This document shows positions 63,120 through 64,000 of a DNA stretch of 64,000 nt, one piece after another (within the stretch, counting starts at the first letter, position 1; each line of letters starts with the position of its first letter). The notes beneath the pieces were generated by a model. It did not search any database and was not told the origin of the DNA. It saw only the letters and a list, made by a program, of their open reading frames with translations. The stretch is from Hyphomicrobiales bacterium (GTDB taxonomy: Bacteria > Pseudomonadota > Alphaproteobacteria > Rhizobiales > Rhizobiaceae), in assembly GCA_021775415.1 (NCBI GenBank), contig JAJFHV010000010.1:372001-436000 (forward strand), given 5' to 3'. The position numbers and the translations under genes are program-made.

Positions 63120-63868
63120 TTGTGAACAGTGCCAGCCTGATTGAGTTCTTCATTGTTTTCGTTCGCACTGCCGCCTGCATGATGTTGCTACCCGGATTCT
63201 CATCGGTGCAAATTGCCATGCGAATTAGATTGTTTATCGCTGTAGCAGTTAGCTTTTCGATTTATCTACTGGTTGAAGACGCTTTCAAAATCGAGGCCAA
63301 TATCGGTACAGTCCAACTGTCCAAATTAATCTTCGCCGAAATTCTTGTCGCCTCGGTTTTAGCGCTCCCAATTCGCTTTTTCTTCCTGGCACTGTCCTTC
63401 CTCGGCGAAGTTTCCATGCAGTTGATTGGACTTAATCCAATCCCAGGCACACCCATTGGTGATGACCAGGCATCAACTGTGTTATCCGCTTTGTTCAACA
63501 TCACCGCAATCGTTCTGTTCTTCTCAAGCGGCCTTCACCTGACCTTTATTTTGGGCCTTGCGCAGTCTTTTTATGTGCTTCAACCCGGTGAGTTGCTGTC
63601 GCTTGGAGCGATGGTTGAAAACATCACTGACAATTTGAGTAAATTTTTCAACATCGCTATCCGCCTTGGTGCACCAGTAGTTATCTACGCGGTTATCATG
63701 AATTTGATTGCAGGGCTGGTAAACAAACTCACGCCCCAAATACCAGTCTATTTCGTGTCAACTCCCTTCCTCATTTGTGGTGGAATGGTCCTTTTCGCAT
63801 GGGTCGGCGATGACATCCTGTTGTTGTTTAATCTCGAACTTGACCGACTGGTCAATGACATCTTGTGA
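63116..63868 (+). CDS. fliR: Flagellar export gate protein FliR
   Basis: 250 residues. Six helices, with [79 protein letters not shown] and [29 protein letters not shown]. Completes the export gate. Last recognisable gene of the cluster in this window. Confidence 0.95.
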   Translation: MIVNSASLIEFFIVFVRTAACMMLLPGFSSVQIAMRIRLFIAVAVSFSIYLLVEDAFKIEANIGTVQLSKLIFAEILVASVLALPIRFFFLALSFLGEVSMQLIGLNPIPGTPIGDDQASTVLSALFNITAIVLFFSSGLHLTFILGLAQSFYVLQPGELLSLGAMVENITDNLSKFFNIAIRLGAPVVIYAVIMNLIAGLVNKLTPQIPVYFVSTPFLICGGMVLFAWVGDDILLLFNLELDRLVNDIL

Positions 63869-64000
63869 ATCCAATCGAGCGGCCAAATAAGGTTCGGGCA
63901 AGTCATCAAAAATAGACTTCAAAGCCACACAACCAACCAGCAGAACCATTATGACCCAATTGGAAGCCCTGACAGCGCCGAGCATCAATCTTTCGATGGG
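63869..64000. other. Right window edge after fliR
   Basis: 132 bp. A minus-strand frame is open from the window edge to 63758 and reads GAVRASNWVIMVLLVGCVALKSIF with one hydrophobic helix, but it runs 111 bp into fliR on the opposite strand. It could be the end of a converging gene (small membrane protein) or chance. No call is made. Confidence 0.3.

Noticed and set aside
33871-63868. Absence of fliI, visN/visR and chemotaxis genes as a biological loss
   Set aside because: Flagellar genes are often split over several loci, and the window ends right after fliR; absence here says nothing about the genome.
63758-63988. Minus-strand frame at the right edge
   Set aside because: Overlaps 111 bp of fliR on the opposite strand and no family is recognised. 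Could be a real converging gene outside the window but not supportable here.

Overview
The window looks like chromosomal DNA from a Hyphomicrobiales (Rhizobiales) alphaproteobacterium, probably a marine or sediment lineage of moderate GC. The strongest evidence is the flagellar cluster, which carries rhizobia-specific genes: motC, motE, the OmpR-type regulator rem, the flaF/flbT flagellin regulators and a DUF1217 gene. The run motB-motC-fliK-rem-flgE-flgK-flgL-flaF-flbT-flgD-fliQ-flhA-fliR has the order known from Sinorhizobium. No rRNA, tRNA, CRISPR array, insertion sequence or prophage was seen.

Region 1 (1-20200) is an anaerobic or microaerobic island. It opens with the minus-strand nitrate respiration genes narK1, narK2 and narG (narG runs off the left edge). 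It continues with a VIT-family metal transporter, a frameshifted host-attachment-family gene, NAD(P)H-hydrate repair (nnr), an M50/CBS membrane protease, two universal stress proteins, a short DksA/TraR protein, a rhodanese, two transporters, an HtrA protease, a two-gene YeeE/YedE transporter, a polysaccharide lyase, a HemG-like protein, a diheme cytochrome c and two paralogous small secreted four-cysteine proteins. The region holds eleven copies of the FNR/Anr/FixK-type box TTGAT-N4-ATCAA (seven perfect, four with one mismatch), nearly all 55-125 bp upstream of a start codon. I infer one oxygen-responsive regulon.

Region 2 (20200-32300) is metabolic. A candidate serC leader RNA precedes serC-serA (serine biosynthesis). 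A minus-strand operon follows: a PotABCD-like ABC transporter with a Tat-type binding protein, plus a polysaccharide-deacetylase-family hydrolase. Next come a LysR regulator and a plus-strand BtpA-family/phosphoribosyltransferase pair, then an ATP-grasp gene. Three copies of an AT-rich inverted repeat, AATTTAT-N14/15-ATAAATT, lie in front of the ABC operon and between lysR and btpA. They suggest one unrecognised regulon and possibly an uncharacterised salvage or catabolic pathway.

Region 3 (32800-63870) is the flagellar and motility cluster: a LuxR-type regulator, flgF and a DUF1217 gene (minus), then motA-fliM-(unknown)-fliN-fliG-flhB-(unknown), flgB-flgC-fliE-flgG-flgA-flgI-motE-flgH-fliL-fliP, one flagellin with a clear terminator, fliF, motB-motC-fliK, rem, and flgE through fliR. 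Most of the basal body, export gate, switch, stator, hook and filament is encoded here; fliI, visN/visR and chemotaxis genes are not in the window. Many junctions overlap by 1-11 bp, indicating long translationally coupled operons.

All calls come from reading the sequence and comparing with remembered family features. No database search was run.
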